Of a stretch of DNA of 64,000 nt, positions 59,851 through 64,000 are shown piece by piece. The position numbers were made by a program, and so were the translations under genes. The notes under the pieces are model-generated. The model worked only from the letters and a program-made list of their open reading frames with translations, did not search any database and was not told where the DNA came from. The first letter of the stretch is position 1, and each line of letters starts with the position of its first letter. Origin of the DNA: Lycium barbarum (Eukaryota; Streptophyta; Magnoliopsida; Solanales; Solanaceae); the NCBI RefSeq assembly GCF_019175385.1, contig NC_083337.1, positions 22,514,385 through 22,578,384 of the forward strand, read 5' to 3'.

Positions 59851-61916
59851 GGACCAAGTTTATTATTTCATTTCCACATTTCATCCCTTCTCTGTAAAAC
59901 ATCTCTCTACATTTATTCCACAAGATGTCAAGGATTATTAGTCATCAACAACACAAATCAAGTGAATTAAGTGTAAGGAAACCCATTAAGATCATTCAAG
60001 TCAAGAAAATCTTATTGAAGGAAAATTAGAGTTTTTGCTCAAGTGGAGTATTTCGACCAAGGCTCATTCCTACAACATCTAAGGTAAGATTTATGGTATT
60101 TATATGTTGTTTAAGGTATTTGAGAGTTAAAATTCTTGGACATTAGATGAGTATAGAAAAATGGGTCATGAATGATGAATAGTGACATTTTGAGAAATAG
60201 TTTGAATTGAGTTATGAGTCTTGATGTATTGTGATGTAAATGTGTTATAAATGATGTTGAGAACATGAGATGAGCAATGTACGTGAATGGACATAGTTGT
60301 GTGTTATAGCCATGGATATGAGTAATTGAAGGTAAGTCTAGAAATGTGGATAATGTGGATGAATAATGATTATTGTTATGGTATTGTGAATGCATTATTG
60401 ACGTTTGGGAGTTGATATACGCTATGGAGGAATGTCGTATAAATAATAGAGATGTTGTCCGATTTTCTCTAGCTTTAGCCATGTGTGCTAGTTGTCGATT
60501 CTAACGATAGTATGACTTTAATGAAAGTATAAACGCAACCGTTGAAACAGAACGTGCAAGTGGTAAATAGTCGAACAAAAAGGTATGTAAGGCTAAACCT
60601 TCTTTCATAAGGCATGATTCTTTGGCCAAATATCTAAATCTTCTATGAGACTATGATATCCTTCAAATGATTTGATCTTCCGAGCTAGTAAGCTCACGAT
60701 TTGTGATACGCCACGATTGTACTAAATCCCTCGTATGACGAGTAACCCTATAGAGATAAATGTGATGAATGACGATGATAGTAATAATGATGTTGATGAC
60801 AATTATGATAATGATGAAAATAGTAAAGATGCTTATGAGCTATTATGTATATGTGTCTACGTATGACTAATATGGAACCCCGAGCCTATGAGGCCGGGTA
60901 AGATATGTAAATAAGTATGTATATGATTACGTAACGCGCGCACACCTCTGCAGATGGTACGGATAACCCTGACGCCTTGGTAGGGCCAGGTAGATGTGAC
61001 CCTGAAGCCTTGGTAGGGCCAGGTATGAGTAACCTTGAGCCTTGGTTGGCCAAGTACGTATGAAACACCGATCCTCCATAGTCGGGTATGCTATGTAAAT
61101 ACTATGTATATGATATGATGATCTATATGTTATAGAAATGAGTATGAATATGAATATGATACGGCATGAATATGAATATGATACGATATGAATGTGAATA
61201 AGGTTATGTATATGAATACGGGTACTAATATGGAACGGATACGATTAGGGATACGGATAATGACGTATGAGCACAAATACTCATTTGAATGGAAAGTTCC
61301 TATGAAAGGCAAGTAAGTGCCCATGACGATGATATTACCATCTCCCATCCTGTGCTACTTTTGATGATGTTCATTATGCTTCTATATTGATATTGATCAT
61401 GCTTTACATACTCAGTACATTCTTCGTACTGACGTCCTTTTGTTTGTGGACGCTGCGTCATGCCCACAGGTGCACAGGGATACAGGCTTGATCCATAGCT
61501 ACATTCTCAGAGACTACATAGCAGGGCTCCACTTCATTCGGAGTTATAGCTTTTGGGTACTTATTCTTTTGTGTACATAGTTATGGGCATAGCGGGGTCC
61601 TGTCCCGCTTATGTGATATGTTATGCTCTTCTTAGAGGCTCGTAGTCACTTGTATATGGTTAGATATGTCTGGCCTTATCGGCCCATATTTTGTATATCA
61701 TTTTGATAGCTTTGTCGGCTCATGTACGTTGATGTGGCATAGATGCCAATCATTATATAAAGGCATTGTCGTCCAATGGGACTAGTATGATGGATGAATA
61801 GATGTATATGTTTAATTGTATGGCTCACCTAGATGTAAGCATAAGTGTAAGTTAAGGGGGTGCCCGGGCGGGCTAGCACCGGGTGCTCGTCGCGGCCCTC
61901 TAGACGGGTCGTGACA

Positions 61917-62514
61917 GAGTTCGGCAGGAGGGTTATCATAAGCACGCAAAGAAGAAGGCCTGGAAGGGTGGCAGTTTTAGTGGCACTTACTGTATGGGCC
62001 AGAGTTGCCAGGTCTATTCAGGACGCCTTGTTTAGTCAACTATGCAGGGTTTAGTTAGAGGCTTATCAGGGGCCAGTCAGTACTATTCCGGTTTGCTAGA
62101 GGGTTCGCAGGCTAGAGCTCTAGGATATGGTGGCTATTCGGCTTCATCAGCTTCTGTTCAGTGTCCGATGCTAGACCGCGGATGCTTTGGGTGTGGTGAG
62201 ATGAGGCATTTCAAGAGAAATTGTCGAAGACTTAGCCAAGGGGGCTAGGATACTCAGTTTCAAGCTCCCATAGCTCCAGCATTAGGTAGAAGGGGAGGAT
62301 CTTATGGGGTTAACCACGCTCAGTCTGGGTGTGGCGATAACACAGCTAGTAGAGGTGGCACCCAACCTAACAGAGACGGGTTTCATTTGGTAGAGGTGAA
62401 CCTCAGTCCAACATGGGTGGAACTCAGACAGGGCAGGTTGATCGCAATGGTTCGCAGGCTACTGGAGAACGGGTTCACTGTTATGCCTTTCCTGGAAGGA
62501 CAGAGGCTGAGGGT
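61917..62514 (+). pseudogene. D gag: zinc knuckle to protease leader
   Basis: After M the plus strand continues with a basic segment, EFRQEGYHKHAKKKAWKGGSF in broken frame, then an intact CCHC knuckle CFGCGEMRHFKRNC (about 62187-62225), a Gly/Gln/Arg-rich tail, and HCYAFPGRTEAEG at about 62475-62512. That last block is the usual join between Gag and the protease. The element then stops and LTR sequence follows. Confidence 0.9.
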
Positions 62515-62644
62515 ACATATTCATGCACACATGCTAAATGGTAGTGTTTGACCCATTAGCCATGACCTGCAGGGGACCCATGGTGTCCAGGTACCACCCG
62601 CTCCGGAACTCTCCTTGGATCACGAGCTCATAATAAAGCCATAT
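62515..62644 (-). mobile_element. D 5' LTR fragment
   Basis: These 130 bp match 41282-41412 of the D 3' LTR in the same orientation, including CTAAATGGTAGTGTTTGACC and the CGCTCCGGAACT block. The first roughly 720 bp of the LTR are missing. N interrupts it on the right. Confidence 0.85.
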
Positions 62645-64000
62645 TGTTATATCCCGTATTTTTGAACCTCGGAGTATCTGCTGGGGTGGGGCCCACACAC
62701 CGAGATTTTTTTTTTGGAACATCTGAAAAGTCATATGAATCACATATGCAAAGTTAAACACAACTCATGAAGTACCCTTGGTCCAAATCAAAGTGGAAGC
62801 CCTCCAAACGAATATTTTTAAGAAAACATTTTCGGGTGACCTGACTTTGAGGGGCAAAAACGGTATTATAAGTTTGGAATTTGGAACTATACCAAGAGAC
62901 AGAAGTTATAGATAATTGAATTAGCTTTCCAACCATAGGTCGTGGGTTCCTAGGTGACATCGGTACAAGGAGATATGGACGTTTTAAGGTCGAAAGGTCA
63001 GTGGGCTATGCCCAATTCGGGACCAACCGGGTTGGCCCAAGAAAAATGAAAAAACAAATCAAGCCCAAAAGAGAAGGGGTGGCCGGCCATCATAGGCCCA
63101 AGAACACCAAATTAATGAATATTTTCCATGTGCCAATTAATTATAAGTAGCCTTTATCCTTTAGAACGTTCATGAAATTAACAAGGAGAAAAACAAGACA
63201 AACAAGAACAAAAACTAAGGGCCATTTCGGCCAAGACCCATGGAAATTAGGTACCTTAAATTTTGTTCCAAAAATTATTTTCTTGTAGTATTCCTAACAA
63301 TTCAAGTACCCTCTACAACGTGGTATAATTATTTCGGAAGATGGTTCATCCGTTTCATCGTTTCCGCACTTTGGTTAAGTGAAGAAGATTGGAGAAAAAG
63401 GTAAGAATTCATTCCATGTTATTATGTTATGAAGGTTTGTTTGTGTTGTAGTATGTAGAAATGAGTAGAAAGTATGGAAATATGAAAGTTTACAAAGTAG
63501 GTATGTAAGTTGGCATGTAGCCATGTGTGTATAAATGTTGTATACCTATGGTGAGTTGAATTTATGTTGTATTCTAGTTGTGAGTATGATGGAATTCATA
63601 TTGAGAATGAAAGTTGAATGAATTTGGTTGAAGTTGAAAATGTATGTGTTGGCCGAGTGGTGTATTGAAATTGAAATGGAAATGAATTAATGTTGTTTAA
63701 TATGTTAGTTGTGTTGTTGTGATCTTTGCAATGTAAATGAAGGTGAAATGATGTAAGTTTGCATTGAAATGGAATGTAGAAGCTTATGCCATTTTAGTAT
63801 GATTTTATGAAATTATGGAAATGAAGTTGTTAAGGTGTAAATTATGATGATTGTTGATGAACTTGGAAGATGGAAACATGTTATGAAAATGTTTGTTAAA
63901 GATTAGAAGTTTTGGAGGAATTATGACTTTGGTGGAAAGTTTGTATATTTGGTATATCTTGTGAATATTTTGTAGAAATGATATGAAATGCTTCCGAATT
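62645..64000 (+). mobile_element. N: LTR start, plus orientation, runs off the window
   Basis: It starts TGTTATATCCCG, a typical LTR 5' edge, in the D LTR fragment. The order of blocks (GGCCGGCCA...AAGAACAAAAAC, then the donor-like AAAAAG-GTAAGAA at 63396-63407) is like K and K2 read in reverse, so a related long-LTR family is likely. No open frame of interest. The right end and target duplication are outside the window. Confidence 0.8.

Larger units (their letters stand above)
59328..61916 (+). mobile_element. M: solo LTR, plus orientation, target duplication not clear
   Basis: The 2,589-bp LTR runs from TGTTACACC to GGGTCGTGACA, and the gag frame continues on both sides. The flanks are GAGAA (59323-59327) and GAGTT (61917-61921), which share only GAG. 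Modules: palindromes 59551-59813, TATA-like ATTAAATAAG (59841-59850), donor-like AAG-GTAAG (60081-60088) and AAAG-GTATGTAAGG (60589-60602), GATGTTGTCC box (about 60447-60467), minisatellite GCCTTGGTAGGGCCAGGTA (60965-61050), CAGTAC hairpin 61413-61431 and GC hairpin 61591-61609. It is the same family as J. Confidence 0.92.
40559..62644 (-). mobile_element. Element D: minus-strand element with inverted gag half
   Basis: D has a 3' LTR at 40559-42795 and a pol at 42796 to about 46098 on the minus strand. A gag on the plus strand follows (about 46160-46440, 58786-59327, 61917-62514), then a fragment of the same LTR family (62515-62644) again in minus orientation. The gag part stops in the protease leader at CYAFPGRTEAEG, and the pol part begins shortly after that point (ISVYHRIASVLFDSG). 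Together they make up one element whose gag half was flipped. Elements L and M sit in the flipped gag and N in the LTR fragment. Confidence 0.75.

Noticed and set aside
17435..61916. J and M as the two LTRs of one element
   Set aside because: They are the same family and orientation, but J has its own perfect target duplication and each is flanked on both sides by continuous host sequence of different elements.
59323..61921. Perfect target duplication for M
   Set aside because: The flanks are GAGAA and GAGTT; only three bases agree, so M is listed without a confirmed duplication.
1..64000. Endogenous pararetrovirus or potyvirus-like insertions
   Set aside because: All RT and integrase pieces are accompanied by LTRs, Met-tRNA primer sites, polypurine tracts and chromodomains of Ty3/gypsy type. 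No movement or coat protein motif was seen.
1..64000. tRNA or rRNA genes
   Set aside because: Only short tRNA-complementary primer sites were found. No cloverleaf-forming A/B box pair or rRNA segment was recognised by eye.

Overview
The window looks like plant nuclear DNA from a deep intergenic region. It consists almost entirely of Ty3/gypsy LTR retrotransposons inserted into one another, and no host gene could be supported. Tekay/Del-type chromoviruses are indicated by several pol remnants that end in an integrase followed by a chromodomain (for example the minus-strand motif VEEATWKTELDM near 4,500-4,600). LTRs of 2.2-3.2 kb, LTR termini of the TGTTACACC...GGGTCGTGACA type and Met-tRNA primer sites (TTGGTATCAGA) fit the same lineage. 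The LTR styles resemble those of Solanaceae; that assignment is a judgement from memory, not a search.

Layout. The oldest layer is element C (minus strand, strongly decayed). Element A (minus) sits in C's 3' LTR and element D (minus) sits in C's 5' LTR. A covers about 1,937-34,590 and carries four later insertions: G (LTR ending at 1,936) in its 3' LTR, solo LTR H (7,124-9,709) in RT, element E (11,706-24,526) in gag, and element F (25,637-32,609) in its 5' LTR. E carries solo LTRs J (17,435-19,968) and K (20,152-23,332) in its own 5' LTR. D runs from 40,559 past the window end. Its pol is on the minus strand but its gag is on the plus strand, so the element seems to have been split by an inversion. 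The D gag holds element L (46,441-58,780), which itself holds solo LTR K2 (53,103-56,164), and LTR M (59,328-61,916). A further LTR, N, starts at 62,645 in a D LTR fragment and runs off the window. Seven of these insertions have perfect 5-bp target-site duplications: H gatct, E agtcg, J atcta, K aaatg, F caaat, L gggag, K2 gcaac.

Coding content. All gag/pol copies are broken by stops, frameshifts or deletions. F keeps the longest readable RNase H-integrase-chromodomain stretch. E has lost PR-RT. L has no recognisable gag/pol and looks like a large non-autonomous (LARD-like) element.

Most interesting signals. Otherwise diverged LTR families share a common set of short modules in the same order: family-specific palindromes upstream of a TATA-like box, a strong splice-donor-like site, a GGGAAATGCTGCCC box, a second donor-like site AGGTATGTAAGG, a minisatellite, a CAGTAC-N7-GTACTG hairpin, and about 150-185 bp later a second hairpin (GACGGG-N7-CCCGTC) whose stem varies with some compensation between families.
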